Source of the DNA: Annulohypoxylon bovei var. microspora | Lineage: Eukaryota > Ascomycota > Sordariomycetes > Xylariales > Hypoxylaceae | Assembly (NCBI GenBank): GCA_022836615.1 | Contig: MU405250.1 | Coordinates: 217,524-281,523, forward strand | Length of the DNA: 64,000 nt | Direction: 5' to 3' | Part shown: positions 1 to 12,152 of the stretch, in pieces | Numbering within the stretch: position 1 is the stretch's first letter | Layout: the number at the start of each line of letters is the position of its first letter | Notes under the pieces: model-generated | The model's database searches: none | What the model was told of the DNA's origin: nothing | Seen by the model: the letters and a program-made list of their open reading frames with translations, nothing else | Made by a program: the position numbers and the translations under genes

Positions 1-1148
1 ACATACATACAAAACTCGTAGTCTCGAGTGGGCCTTAGGGTTATTCCGTCAGCCAGCTTCCTAGACAGTTCCCGGTTGACACCTCATGTTTCGCATGTCT
101 TCTAAAGCTGCAGGTGTCAGACATCAATAGGGCTGCTTAGCTCTCAGCTCGTCAAGCCTTCGAACATTCGAAGAGCCATACAGAGATTCCTTGACAGACG
201 CCCTAGTCTCAAGATCCTCATCATTCCCACAGCTCGCTGAAACTACTTAAAAAAGGAACATGACCACGGGCTGCACGGGGTATTCCTAGCTCATATTGCC
301 CCCAAATTATGGGTGTCAAGTCCTAAGCCCTGCCGGTGCTAAGTACCAACGCGAGCCTGAACATGGGCCCCCTGAACCTCCTGCACCCCGGCTGGCCATC
401 CCAAGCGTCCCAAACCCATCCCCATGTATAGCTCCACCCCTTCTACCTTCTGCCCTGTCTGGTTTTAACGTGTCTGGTGATAAGAGCGGGCATGGAAGCT
501 TAGGTTTCTCGCGCCAAGAGAGTGGAAAGAAGAACAAAAGGTCTAATAGACGCGGCATTGCTCGTGGTAACCGGTTCAAGTTTTCAACTTGCTCCTAGAC
601 TATCCAGTATCCAGAATGCTTACACCTGCCCTCATCCCTTTCCTCCACCCTGAGAAGTCACACTGCTGCCGAAGTACTTCGCCAGCGGGCAAGTGCTGAG
701 CTTACTGCATCTGTATAGCTTAGCTGTCGGTGAATTGACGCAAGCAAGGTGGAAACACTACCAACCTCTAGTCCTACCCGCTTATTTTGGTCGAGGCTTC
801 TTCTACCATCCTACTTGTACGTATCCATCCCGAAGAAGCATACACTATCTCCTTACGAGCATACTGTAGCTGTTTGTCTGCCCATTAAGGCCCCAGTGCT
901 CTAGCGTTGGTGGGTATTTGGCCATTCATCGCTGCAGGGCTTTTGTCAGGGTCGTGAATGGTCCGCTTCCTGCATATCATCATTGGCTACGAATCACCTT
1001 TTTTTCTATTCCTCAGTTCCCGTTGGGTAACAGCAGATACACATCCACTAATTCCTCCAGGCGCCACATGTCTGGAAAGATTTCCCATAATATTCACGAG
1101 TGCCATACTTCTACTTGATTAACGCCCTCTGACCCGGACCTGGATTTC

Positions 1149-1251
1149 CTACCAAGACCTCTCGAGGACAACTTCGACTCGGACTGGAGGAACCTACCAA
1201 GACCTCTTCGCATATATAAACTCAGGATTGTTCGAACTTTCACCAAGACCT
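1149..1251. repeat. Degenerate 45-bp tandem repeat with core ACCAAGACCT
   Basis: The 10-mer ACCAAGACCT occurs exactly at 1151, 1196 and 1242, spaced 45 and 46 bases apart. The first two copies share a longer 14-mer, CTACCAAGACCTCT. Between copies the sequence is only partly alike. It lies just upstream of, and around, the TATA-like box of the bZIP gene. Confidence 0.7.
1213..1220 (+). promoter_or_regulatory. Candidate TATA box of bZIP gene
   Basis: TATATAAA lies in an otherwise mixed-composition leader, about 470 bases upstream of the chosen ATG at 1685. The distance implies a long 5' leader if this is the functional element. It is a sequence match only. Confidence 0.35.
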
Positions 1252-1684
1252 AGGAGTTACCTCGAATGTCATTAATATCATTATAACCTACACGCCTTGG
1301 ATACTGGAGGACGACTTGAATATCTCGGACTATATTTGCTTGCGCAACCACTCTTGTGACGGGCGCAGCAGAAAACGAGCTGTCACTATTTCTCAGCAAT
1401 TCTTACACCAAGAGTCCGTTGACCAATCTATCGTCGTGGCGGTCCAAAATCTCAACGTTCGCCAACCCTCCCAACAGCCGTCTGCCCGCACAACTAGCAA
1501 CGGGGACGTGGGGTCTCGCCTAAATCGCCTAAGCAGCATTGAGCAAGCGGACGGCGAATCTGGTGGGGCAAGACTAGATAGTCACGAAACAAGAGTGGAA
1601 ATCAAGCGGTATCAATTCGCGTCTGATAGAGGCGGTCAATGTCTGGGTCCTCTGGACCACCTGCGTGTAGGGGAACCGGATCAG

Positions 1685-3454
1685 ATGTCGCAGAGGGATC
1701 CTGCGTCACGATCAGCCTCACCTCGGATATCCAGGTCTCCTCCAGTAGGCGCGAGCACTTCCCCGAATTCTCACCAGACCGATCCTCGAAGATCTGGCAA
1801 TCTGCCAGCCGGCGGCGGGCCATTAGAGAGCAGTGGTATTCCCCGAACTAATGGAGAATTGACTCAGTCCTTACCCCAGAGGGGCTTTGGCGTGCGTAAT
1901 ATTTTGAATCCGGCGGAAACACAGCCATCGCCAACTGGGACTACTTCCTCAGCAGCATCTGGATTGTCTGGTGGACATCCTCTACATCCAAGTCCGCATC
2001 TACAAGGCTCCGCCTTCGAATCCAGTCCGACCACCTCGCGGCCTCTCATGTTTCAGGGACATGGGATGATGGGCCAGCAGCACACAAATCCAGCTGCTGG
2101 TGGAGGTCAGCCTCCTTTAGGGCAATCGCCAGGCGACCGAGGCTCGCCTGCATCCATTCAGTCTCACCAATCTCACCATTCCCACCATTCTCATCATTCC
2201 CATCATTCTATAGGAACTCGACGAATCTTGACCCCCCGATCACCTCGAGTTAGCGCTGCAGGCAACATGCCATCATCAAACGCCCCCCATCATCACTACT
2301 ATCCCGGTCCTCATTCCGCGCCGAATCGAGGATATCCGGCTGAGCCCCCGACACCAGGGCAACATATTCAGTCACCCCGAATTGGCGGACCCCAGCCTTT
2401 GGCTCCTCAATTCGGGAGGGTTCACCACTCTGGAGTTGGTCCATCGACTACTCTAGCTCCATTAACAACGCCACCGCCTCGCCCGCTCTCTCACCCAAGT
2501 GCTAGCAGTCATTACAGTGCTCCAGGGCCAGAATCGCAGCAGCAGCAAGGAGGCCCTGGCCACCAAATTAGACCCCACTCTTTTGGTCCAATTCCACCAT
2601 ATCAGACGGCCGGTCCTGGGAGTCGAGGTTTCCCATCTTCCCTTCCACCGGATTCAAGATGGCCAGGCGTGCTTGGGGGCCCGGGTCCGGGTCACTCAAG
2701 TGTTCGTAGCATGATGGGGATGGATGGGCATGCAACGATGAATGTTGGTGGCGAACCATTAATCGTGCCATTGGACATGTATAACGGTTCGAAACAAGCG
2801 GATGAGAAACGACAACGGAACGCCGGTGCTTCCGCGCGATTTCGAGCTAGGAAAAAGGATAAGGAAATTCAGCAAGGAATTCGGATACAGGAGCTAGAGA
2901 GCATAAACCGCGAAATTCTAAAGCGGCAACAAGATGCAGAAAGCGAGCGAGATAGGTATCGTAGCGACCGAGACCGACTGCGCGATATCGTCTACCGAAC
3001 CCCCGGAATCAGCGAATTCGCTTATCAGGGACCTCCGAGCCCTATTTCAACGAGAAGTGGTGGATCTTTCGCAGAAAGAAGCCCGCTCGGCTCTAACCAG
3101 CTGCCGATGCCATCTTACGGGTCTAGTGATCCTGTGACGGGCGAGAGAGCGGCACGACGACGCCGAACCGACCCTCAACTAGACTTCGGCCCATCCTATG
3201 GCGGGCCTCAAACCAGTTTACCGTCGATGCCCCAATCTACCCACGCTCCTCTATCGCAACCGGGAACACCCTCGGCCATGGCTCGAACCTCGCGACTACC
3301 TCCTCTACGGCTGGATCAACCGGCTGGAACGCCGACCACTGGGCCACCTACCTCAAATACTCCCGTGCAAAACTATCCACCATATAAGCGGGAATCGTAT
3401 GAGACGGGATGGGCAACACGACCTGGTGCACCACACGATCCAAGCCAGCGTTAA
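1685..3454 (+). CDS. bZIP transcription factor, low-complexity flanks
   Basis: This is a nuclear DNA-binding regulator of the bZIP class; its targets are unknown. A basic region lies around residues 372-395, with the signature N-x2-ASARFR-x-RKK (N379), which resembles the fungal CYS-3/MetR/ATF4-like group. A coiled coil rich in E, R and D follows to about residue 445. The N-terminal half is Ser/Pro/Gly/Gln-rich with a His-Ser repeat near residues 158-176 (HSHHSHHS type). The C-terminus is again Pro/Ser-rich. These look like disordered activation regions. The frame is open upstream to 1316 without an ATG, so I chose the first in-frame ATG at 1685 (589 aa). Another ATG at 1639 is in a different frame and would need a splice I cannot place. 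The class is firm, the start is not. Confidence 0.8.
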   Translation: MSQRDPASRSASPRISRSPPVGASTSPNSHQTDPRRSGNLPAGGGPLESSGIPRTNGELTQSLPQRGFGVRNILNPAETQPSPTGTTSSAASGLSGGHPLHPSPHLQGSAFESSPTTSRPLMFQGHGMMGQQHTNPAAGGGQPPLGQSPGDRGSPASIQSHQSHHSHHSHHSHHSIGTRRILTPRSPRVSAAGNMPSSNAPHHHYYPGPHSAPNRGYPAEPPTPGQHIQSPRIGGPQPLAPQFGRVHHSGVGPSTTLAPLTTPPPRPLSHPSASSHYSAPGPESQQQQGGPGHQIRPHSFGPIPPYQTAGPGSRGFPSSLPPDSRWPGVLGGPGPGHSSVRSMMGMDGHATMNVGGEPLIVPLDMYNGSKQADEKRQRNAGASARFRARKKDKEIQQGIRIQELESINREILKRQQDAESERDRYRSDRDRLRDIVYRTPGISEFAYQGPPSPISTRSGGSFAERSPLGSNQLPMPSYGSSDPVTGERAARRRRTDPQLDFGPSYGGPQTSLPSMPQSTHAPLSQPGTPSAMARTSRLPPLRLDQPAGTPTTGPPTSNTPVQNYPPYKRESYETGWATRPGAPHDPSQR

Positions 3455-6400
3455 GCACGAAGCCTCTAGCTCGAAGGGTCCTCTAAATACTCTACTTTCG
3501 TTTTATGAAGCAAATAATTTATTATATACTTATTTTTAATGTTAACTCCTAGCGCTAGCGGCGATAATGGAGAATAAGGGTCCTATATATCATCCGAGCA
3601 TTGGACAAAAACGGTCATTAGAAGTTTTCGCATAGCTCGGGCAACCGACATTTCGGACGGGAAGGGAAAGCTTCATAATTGTTGCTCACATGGTTAAGGT
3701 GTCAGGAACGAATCCAGTTTGTTTTTACCAGTCACAGATTTACGGGCCCCCAGTACCGAGCTGTGCACCAAATGCCTCCCCTCCGTCATATATTTTCTTT
3801 GTCCTATCTACGCGCTATATACACGGATTCGTCGTTTACTGGGAATCGGGTCTTTGGAGCTTGCGGTTTTTATATATCTATCCGAGGTTTTGGGGGGCTC
3901 GCGGTCCGGGCTAAGCAGGAGTTACGGTGTTGTTTTGTTTTGCTTTGAATTTTTTCGTCTTTTGCTCGACACCAGATTGCGAATTGCCAGACTGCAGAAA
4001 CTACGCTGTATTCAGTATACTATGGATACTCTAAATACCCAACCGGTCTTGTCCTATACGAGTTGGTATACAACGAGGAACAGATATGAGGAGGGTGCCA
4101 TTTCTTTTTTAGGAGGCCATATAGGCTTACTATCCTACACTAGGTACTATGGGAGGCGAGGTCTATTCGATGGAGTCTAAAAATCCGGCGAGAGAATGAG
4201 GTGTTGGCGATTTCGACGTGTCGTGGAGGGAAACGGTACAGAATCGCATTATTTCCTACTTTGGGAAAGGGGGGATGAGGAGAGCGAATTGGGATCATAA
4301 CAAACGGCTAAACTAGAGGATAAAGCAATCAGATCAGCAAAGGTCCAACCAGAGAATCCCAATAAAGCCAAATCTAGCAATCGAAACAACCTCGCGCTGT
4401 GACACAAGACGGACTTTTCCGAAGGAGCAGAATTTTGAATGCCGTAGACGCAATGGACGTATCCGGATGGGACGTGAGACTGGGTAGGATCCGGAGCCGT
4501 ATAGAGTAGGGAGTAAACAAACCAATGCGTGCAACCCTACACAGTTATAAAAAAAACTACCTAATGGCTACCAGAGGAAGGCCGCTGAGACGCAGACCTG
4601 TCTGGGCTACACCCGTTCCAGATCTCGATAACTCCTGTTGGCCAAGGCAGGCAGGGTTGTAATATCTACTATTTGCTTACATTTTTCCCTACGCTCGCTC
4701 AAACGCAATCTCTCTCCAGTCACGACGACCAAGTTCCCCAGCCAACACGTACGTGCATGGAAAGGGACGTGTGCGTATCGTGATAGGGCGTACCGAGGGG
4801 AAACCAGGTCTGGGGGGTCCCTACTTTTTTTCTTTTCTTTTCTTGCTCCTCGCGCGCGTCCGCCCAATCCCCAGACGGCGATCTACTTTTTTTTTTCTCT
4901 CCTCTGTACGTACCGGCCGTCTTACCTACATAGGCTAAGCACGTATACGTCAGCGACAAGGCAGGGCCCTCGGTATCGCTGCCGAGAGCACGTACATCAA
5001 ATCCGCGTCATTCTAGATATGCATCCTGCGTCTGCGTGGTCGCTGCTTGGCCGAAACTCTATTCGAACGAACCGCTTGCCTTCCCTTCTGACCTCTCCTG
5101 TACGTCTGACAGCGCTGCGTGTATGTATGTATATATGTAGGTGTGTATGTGTCTTATGTGTGTGAGTGTGTGCCGTACCCAGAATGGAGCTACCCGGGTA
5201 ACAACCCCCTTCGTATCGTGTCTGGCGCCCAATGGAGCGGCCGCTGCGATGTATGTGTGTGTATATGCGTGTGTAGAGTATATATTTATTTGCAGATCAG
5301 GGTTCGGGCTTGAAGGTAGGCCACATGGCAAGGCCCCTTCGCCGCTTTGGGGGTTTAAAGATGGGCTGGCGAGGTTGGTACGTAGGTAGCACTGCAGCGT
5401 GTTTCCGCCAGATAGGCTAGTGATTTTTATATGGTTTCTATTTGTCTTCTGTCTCGTCTCCTCTCTGTGAGTCATCAGATGTATGTGCTCTCTCCTTCTG
5501 TGTTTCCGCAGTACGTAGTGTAGCGTAGATAGCCTCTCCATCTCGCTGCGTCTCTGCCGCGAAGGGGTCCGATCCAGCCTCGTCTGTTATGTAGGTAGGT
5601 ATGGGCTCATACACAGTCGCGCTGAAGATATGATGATTCACCTACAACTGAAACCGCTGCGACCCATCGACGGCAATGTAGCTACGGGGCCCCGTCCTCC
5701 CCCAACCAGCAGAGCACAGGCCGGAAACGGTAACGATGGGACCTGGTACCAAGACTGCTAAGTCGAGATCAGCAAGTGCCGGAGGATTTTTTGGGCGAAT
5801 TAGAAGCTTGAGCCACAGCTTATAGGGAGACCCAAATCTTAGGGCCTGAGGATCCGCTAATCTTCAGTTTAAGGGGACAAACCAGCAACGCCCGCTCTTC
5901 TGTGCCAAATTCTATTTACCATCTTAACTTAGTTGACTTACATAGTCGTATTTTATCTATCACGAAGAGCTTTGGTCGCAGTGTCTGATTTGTTTAGTTA
6001 GTTACCTAGTTTGTGTCGGTCCGATTAGTTAATACATTGTTTACCCCTATTTTATCATACCTACCTACTATCTATACATGAATTGAATCCGCCTTGTCAG
6101 ACCTTAATCCGTTGCAAATAAACAAATGAAAAAAAAAAATAGTAAACTAATATTTCGGAATCGTTACCGACGTATACCTCCCTTTGTCAGAAGGTGTGCG
6201 AGCGGGGCGGCCCGTCGGTGTCTGAGGAGTTACGTAGGATTCGTGACGCCCCAAATTCGATCCCTATACCGACCGACCAGGAGCAAATTACGGTATCAAT
6301 TATATTCGAAACCTACATCCTCCGTCGTTAAAAGTTCCCTCTTTCCATCGTGACTACAGAAGGCAGATACGGGGAATCCGAAGCGACATAACGCCCCTCT

Positions 6401-8922
6401 TCTTCTACGGTACTATTCTATGGTGCTATTATACGTACATACATCTACTAGATTGCAGCAGAGGGAACTTTTTTTCCCTCTCGCCTTCACATTAATTGCC
6501 TTTCTCCTCACTTCATGTCGCCTCCGTCACCCCACGAATATTCCCCGAGCCTAACTTGGCCGACATACCAAGACTTTTTACTTTTCTACACCGCAAGTTC
6601 AGAATCTCGACGACATACAAGACGTTCCAGCGTATGTACCGGCAGGGCCGATGGTTAGGCAGCAATTACATTCGGCTCCGTTGGTCTGTCGGCTGGTATG
6701 TAGGTAAGGCGCGGTATATTGGAATATGCGAGGCGAAGGCTGGGGGAATAGACAGTATGAATGCAACTACATATCTCAGGGGAAGATGTCGTGCGAGAGG
6801 CTCCGAACATGATCTGAGGATTGGTGATCACACGTCACATAGGTATGAGACGTTACCAGCATCGCCCCCAGAAGGGGAGCTTAGGGATCGACGAAGAAGT
6901 CTGATCTGATACCTCTCGGTGATGGCGGCACGTCCCGCGCGCGAACGCCCGAGTATGTCCGGCGGCAGGCAAGGCGCTTTCGAAAGAGATTTGATGGTGG
7001 AAGAGACGGGATCACCGATGCGGACGAATAGAGTGGGTGCCCAACGCCTGCACGAAAACAACGATCGACGCGCCCGTCATCACAGCTACTCATGTCGAGC
7101 AGAATCTGTCTAGCCGCTGGAGCCTGATGTATGTAGCTCATGCCTGCTCGTTTCCAACCGCCAACCGCCTACCTCCTACAGTACCGAGTACCCGTTTCGC
7201 ACCTCGACATCCATGACGCACATGTCGAAGTACTGGGTACCTACCGGCTTTGCTCCTCCGTTTGAGGACGAAGACGCAGCTCGACACTAATGCCCCGGTA
7301 TTTCCAGTCCTCGGGTCCCAGTCTCCTTATTCCGTAGTTTCTGACGTCCCCAATGAGGACGGCAGGTTGGTCCCCAGATGTGACTGTCATAAATTAGTTT
7401 GATCGATAGTTTCCAACCAGTAAGCGGAAAATTACCTTGGGGTACTTTGCTCTAACGCGGACCGGGGAGGCAATTCGCGCGCTTCTGTGGAGATGGGCAT
7501 CGCCACAGAGACACGAGATCATGTCCTTGGGTAATTCACCTCCCTAGCGCTGACGAGGTAATTTAGGGGATGTGATTGAGCTAGATATAGTCTTGGCCGA
7601 GACCACGATCTTACCATGATAGCTATAGAAGTCGGCCTCAACAAAAAACTAAAAGGGGGAGTATACAAAATTTGTCGTCTACCTGGTATTCCAACAATAT
7701 CGACCTCGGGAATATTCTGATTCGCGTCGAAGGCTGTTACAGTTATCCTCACACCGGATGTAAAGGTAAATTACTAGGACTTCTCTACCTGAATAGGCTC
7801 GGTGCCCTGTACATACATGAAGTAGATCTATTGTACTTTACAACGATAGCTACAAAGCTGAGATCGGAGGAGTCTCTACTCAGGAAGCTACGGAACATAG
7901 ATTTGTACCTAAGGTGTAACTATCAAATGCAGGCTAAGAATTAGGATTAACACCTCATTTACCGCAAAAACGCTCTTGGATGACTCCTATATTAACTAGG
8001 ACAAGTAGAACTAAGTACCCCTGAACTCCGTAGAAGAATATAGCCCGCCCTAAATTGTTGAAGGCTCATCATCTGAGGACTTAATTGTTGTTAAAGTAGG
8101 CGAGCTGAGATCGTTTATCTGCGATACACAAGCCTTATGGATCCTCTGTAACGAAGAACAGGGCACCTTAGATGCGAGATTTCACCCCGTACGGGTATAC
8201 GTGGAGCTTGTGATTAGAAATACACCACGTAGTATAACGCGTACGTACCTAGTCAAAGCATCACGTGTAGCTCTATAATGTGTTACTATCTCCTGAACTG
8301 GCTTAAGTCTACAGCCCCCCCTGAATACAGCCCACATGACCTGGTGGACCAGACCCATTCCACAAAGTGGTGTCCTCAGCTGAGCACAGTTCCGCTTTGC
8401 GGGTACATGTAAGCTATTCCATCAGGTAAAATATATTCAAAGGGACCTGTAGACATAAGCTAGAGATACCTAATTAAGGAGATATACTCGCAATCACTGC
8501 GAAGCAGGAGCGTCAAGCAAATGATATAGTATAATGAAAATATAGCTAAACTTCTCATGCGGTATCTCATTATCCCGTAACCCACATCATGCGTTGTTCT
8601 CGAGCCGAAACAAAAGAGAACCTGCTTAAAATTTGAAGTAAAAAAGAAAAAACGAACAACCGAAGATGTATACCTAGGTATTAGCCCTGCGCCGCGTAAA
8701 ACTCCCTTGTCCGTAGGTATCCCTCACCCGAAATTCCACCAGCGAGGTAGCGCGCGCAGATTATTCCATCTAGATTCCAACGCCAATCTCATCCCGAGAG
8801 TTGAGTTCCTAATATACCGAAGAAATGACCTCTATATACGAATATGTGTGCCCCATCGATTATACCAGACCCTTTCGCCTCTTCATCCCGCCGTGTAGTT
8901 TTCGTTTGTTGTCAAGTGACTA
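3455..8922. other. 5.4 kb stretch without a supportable gene
   Basis: This is the longest gene-free interval in the window. Open frames here (for example 4638-5165 and 6496-6909) have arbitrary composition, no recognisable domain and no plausible splicing partner. The interval includes a TG/TA-rich microsatellite near 5.1-5.3 kb, short homopyrimidine runs around 4.8-4.9 kb and several AGGT/ACCT tetranucleotide clusters. I see no transposase, reverse transcriptase or long terminal repeats. Confidence 0.5.
5117..5290. repeat. TG/TA-rich microsatellite region
   Basis: Two blocks of imperfect (TG)n/(TATG)n repeats (about 5117-5172 and 5250-5290) flank a unique segment. They are low-complexity and produce spurious open frames on both strands. 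Confidence 0.7.
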
Positions 8923-11900
8923 TCACCTGTAGTCTGGCGGCGGATACGGCTGCACGTGAGGGTTTAAACCGTTCCCCTGCGGCATTGGCTGATGAAGCCC
9001 ATATGCAGCGAAGGGCTCAGTCGGGTGCAACTGGGGCGGGAGACCCATACTACTAGCGGATTGCGGCGCCCAGCCATGCCATAATATATCCAAGTCAAAA
9101 TCAGGATCGCTTCCACTGAGAGTTTCTATTCCCGGTGCCATGGTTGCAGTAATGCCGCTATTCAACGACACACTCCCTTCTGGACTAGGTTGCTGGAGCG
9201 GTGGCGGCATCATACGGGGCATAGTAGGTTCTGAGAGCACACTCGACATGCTTATCATCTGCCGATCCTTCAGCGGAGACAGTTCACCTACGAAGATATC
9301 CTGCCGTTCGGCTTTGACATGGTGGAAGAAAGGTGACATCGGATCGTGCGGGAATGTCTGAGAGACTGTAGATATCGTTGGTATCTTGCGCCCAGGCAAA
9401 TAGATTTTCCGAGTCGTTGGAGGCCGATGAATATTTGCGTTGCGAAAGCTCTCAATTATGTACAAGACTCGTTGAGCCTGCGCGTCCCTCTCCCCGCAGT
9501 ATGCGAGAATATTCGAAGCGCTATGAATGGAAGTTTCCGCATCAGGATTATGATACAATGAAGCGAACTCATTGCTCAAAATGATGAGCGCCGCTGAGAA
9601 GACAAAATATCTATTTAGGATGATAGGGGCCAACATTAGTTCTCTGCTTTCTTCGAAATTCTACCATGGTAGGGGAGTCTAACATTACAAAAGGATTGCA
9701 CTGGGGCAAATATTGAGCTTCTAGAGCGGCTTGGGCGATAATTATGGTACGCTGTGAGGCCTCGACACAGGTCTGAGAGAATTTCTCTAATCTGGCGCTA
9801 ACATGGGCTGTCTTGTGAGTACTCCTAGATAAGTCATCGCAGCCCATCTTCAGGAGATATAAAAAGAAGGGCCTCGTGAGAAGTAATACGGAGTGGCAAT
9901 GTAGGAGGTTCACGTGGAGGATGGCAACAGCTTGCGATAAATCGATCGGTGCATCCATAATCCGTCGACAATGTAGGTTTTGGTGTAGTTCTTGCTCCCA
10001 ATCCTCAAGGTGATCTGCAATTTCTTGCGCCACGAACGTCGATACCTTTCTCTTGGAGTAGACCCTTTTGAGCGTAGATCCAATCATATAGCAGCTTTTC
10101 ACCGCAGCATCCAAAGCAATCGAGTTTGTCGCTTGCGCATCATCACCCATCATGGATTCATCAGTACCGATCCCCGTTGGCGCTTCCAGCGCATGTTCGG
10201 AGCAGTCGTCTTCTGATATAGTGATAGGGCGGCCAAGGCATGCTGCAAGGAAGCGATCGAGGACGAATAAAGTCCTCCACACATTCCTCCGAATGTGACG
10301 TTCGGGCTCGTCGAAAATTACCATGCTCTCCTCCCTATGTATTCCCATCGCAAATGCGGAACGCACTGCCATTCCTGCTTACTAGTTAGGTTCATGGTAA
10401 GGATACTTAGGTAAAACATTGAGAAGTTATATACCGTAGTAAATGTACGACGCATTTCTCTTAGAAACTACCAACATATAAAGAGACATTAAGAGGAGGG
10501 CCTGGATCGACCAGAAGTCCGCATCCTCGAATCCCGACACCGGATCATAGATGTTTTTGGCATTTCGAAAGAATACTTCAGCACGATTAGTAGACTCTGA
10601 ATGTAGGTTTCGAATCACAGCGGCCTCATCGGTTTCCCCTAATGGACGAGCGATAGCTAAACCGATGGCGAATACCAGATTTAGAATGCATAACAGGGGT
10701 TGGTTCGTGTTGAGAGGCTCCCTGTAGCATTCATCCACAGATCGGAGAAAATCCTTCTTATTAAGTACTTCGACAAGGCCCGATGTCTATAACTTAGTGA
10801 GTTAACCTGAAAATCTACAGCGAGAAAAGACATACATTTGTGAAAAACGAGTCTACCAGTATATCAGCCGTCTTCTTATTTGGAAGTACCCCTGTCGGCT
10901 TTATGTCATGAGGGAGCGGGATATTGTTCTCCAATATGTGGTGTCGCTGAGGATCCAGGGTAAAGTTCGACTGTCCAGAGACACTCTCAACGATCATACG
11001 AATTAACTGCAAGTAAGAAAGACTTGCTGATTCACCCACGTAAACTATATTATATTAGCATATACAGTACAATATCTTGAAAAAATAGTCTGGGACTCGA
11101 GCCCAGTCATTAAAAAAAGGAATAATTATAGTTGCTCCCTTTTGGCCTCTATTGATAGACAGATCCCATGAATACATATGAAGTACAAAATAAGAAATAG
11201 GAAATAAAATGATGTGAGTTCAGAAAAACAAAATAAGAGCTGTTGGCTCATTTGCTGGTAGATTCATGTGGTATTACTTACGTAACCTTCCGGTTGTGTC
11301 CATAAGCATTCTAGGCAAAGACACAATATCGGCTTCATCCGCGGCGCCGCTAGCATTGCTAACCCGAGAGCGGGAGTCAAAATCACGGTCATTGCTGCCG
11401 AGATAATGGCGACTCGCTCCTGCAAGCTTCTTCTGGCTTGACTCGGGCGGCTCGGTTTCCGCTAGGCTCATGACTGACCTGTCAGTAGATTGATTCCACG
11501 AAATTAGAGACTGATTGTGCGTCGCGAGACTCTGACTGGGCTCGAGGATAGACTTCAATGCCCTTGGCGAATTATCGATGTGTCGGCGTTTGGTCGGCGA
11601 CCCGAGAGACTCCTGTGACCCGGTTTCTAGGCTGGTTGGCGTGTACAAACAATCCAGGCTTCGTTTCATACAGGTGCTACATGGTTTTAGTCCATTGCAC
11701 TACAACAATATCCAGGTTAGCAGGGATAAACAATCGCAGAACTCGATGTCCGTTTGAATCGTATGATAGCCTTTAGACATCCTGTCGACGAATGGCTACA
11801 CAGCCACGCCAACCGTTGTGAGACCCAGGGAAATCATCCGAAGACGTTAGCATAGCACACGTCGTCGTTGCTCATGCTGTACACTGTTCAAGGAGGAAAC

Positions 11901-12152
11901 ACTAAGAGACGGGCTTGCCTGATGAATAACCTGTCTATCTTGCTAGCTCACGCCTCTGTTGTTGGAAGGTCGGCGATCTCACGTGTGAGGTGGTACAGGA
12001 AGTTACCGACGATGTAAGGGAAGTAATGTTGGGGAAGAAGGGAGTGAAAAAGAAAATATCAATTGACTGACCTTTTGTTTCCTACGCTTACATGAATCAC
12101 ATGCTTGGGCAGTACGTTGCCTCTTGTCAGGATCAACCTTAGGTCGTGTCAT
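8923..12152 (-). CDS. Zn2Cys6 transcription factor, six exons
   Basis: This is a fungal binuclear-zinc-cluster regulator of 812 aa. Exons are 12152-12072, 11699-11282, 11044-10836, 10786-10435, 10374-9684 and 9610-8923; all phases agree and the total is 813 codons. Splicing exon 1 to exon 2 assembles a perfect cluster, C-x2-C-x6-C-x5-C-x2-C-x6-C, at C18, C21, C28, C34, C37 and C44; the third cysteine is the first codon of exon 2. The middle-homology (fungal_trans) region starts near residue 168 and includes a GMAVRSA..GIHRE segment (about 354-370) and a WRTLFVLDRFLA..LGRP segment (about 385-405). The tail is Pro/Gln-rich. Intron 1 (372 nt) and intron 2 (237 nt) are long for a mould. The last intron uses a weak GTTAGA donor but gives a smooth join. 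An in-frame stop upstream fixes the ATG. The regulated pathway is unknown; a CoA-transferase gene lies 3 kb away in divergent orientation. Confidence 0.88.

Larger units (their letters stand above)
1..1684. other. Upstream region of bZIP gene, no supported gene
   Basis: No convincing coding sequence is visible. The short open frames here have no recognisable domain and uneven composition. The last 500 bases hold a three-copy degenerate 45-bp repeat and a TATA-like box (listed separately). The frame of the downstream bZIP gene stays open back to about 1316 but has no ATG before 1685, so this part is read as 5' leader. A very short upstream reading frame starts with an ATG near 1266. Confidence 0.5.

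Noticed and set aside
296..598. 100-codon plus-strand open frame near the left edge
   Set aside because: Proline-rich but with no domain, and an equally long frame on the opposite strand; looks like chance.
4638..5165. 175-codon open frame
   Set aside because: Runs through pyrimidine and TG repeats and reads as random sequence (runs of F, S, C, V); no recognisable domain.
6496..6909. 137-codon open frame
   Set aside because: No domain, arbitrary composition, and a comparable frame antisense to it.
11085..11115. T-arm-like palindrome CTGGG..CTCGAGT..CCCAG, possible tRNA
   Set aside because: No acceptor, D- or anticodon arm can be paired around it; it lies inside an intron of the zinc-cluster gene.
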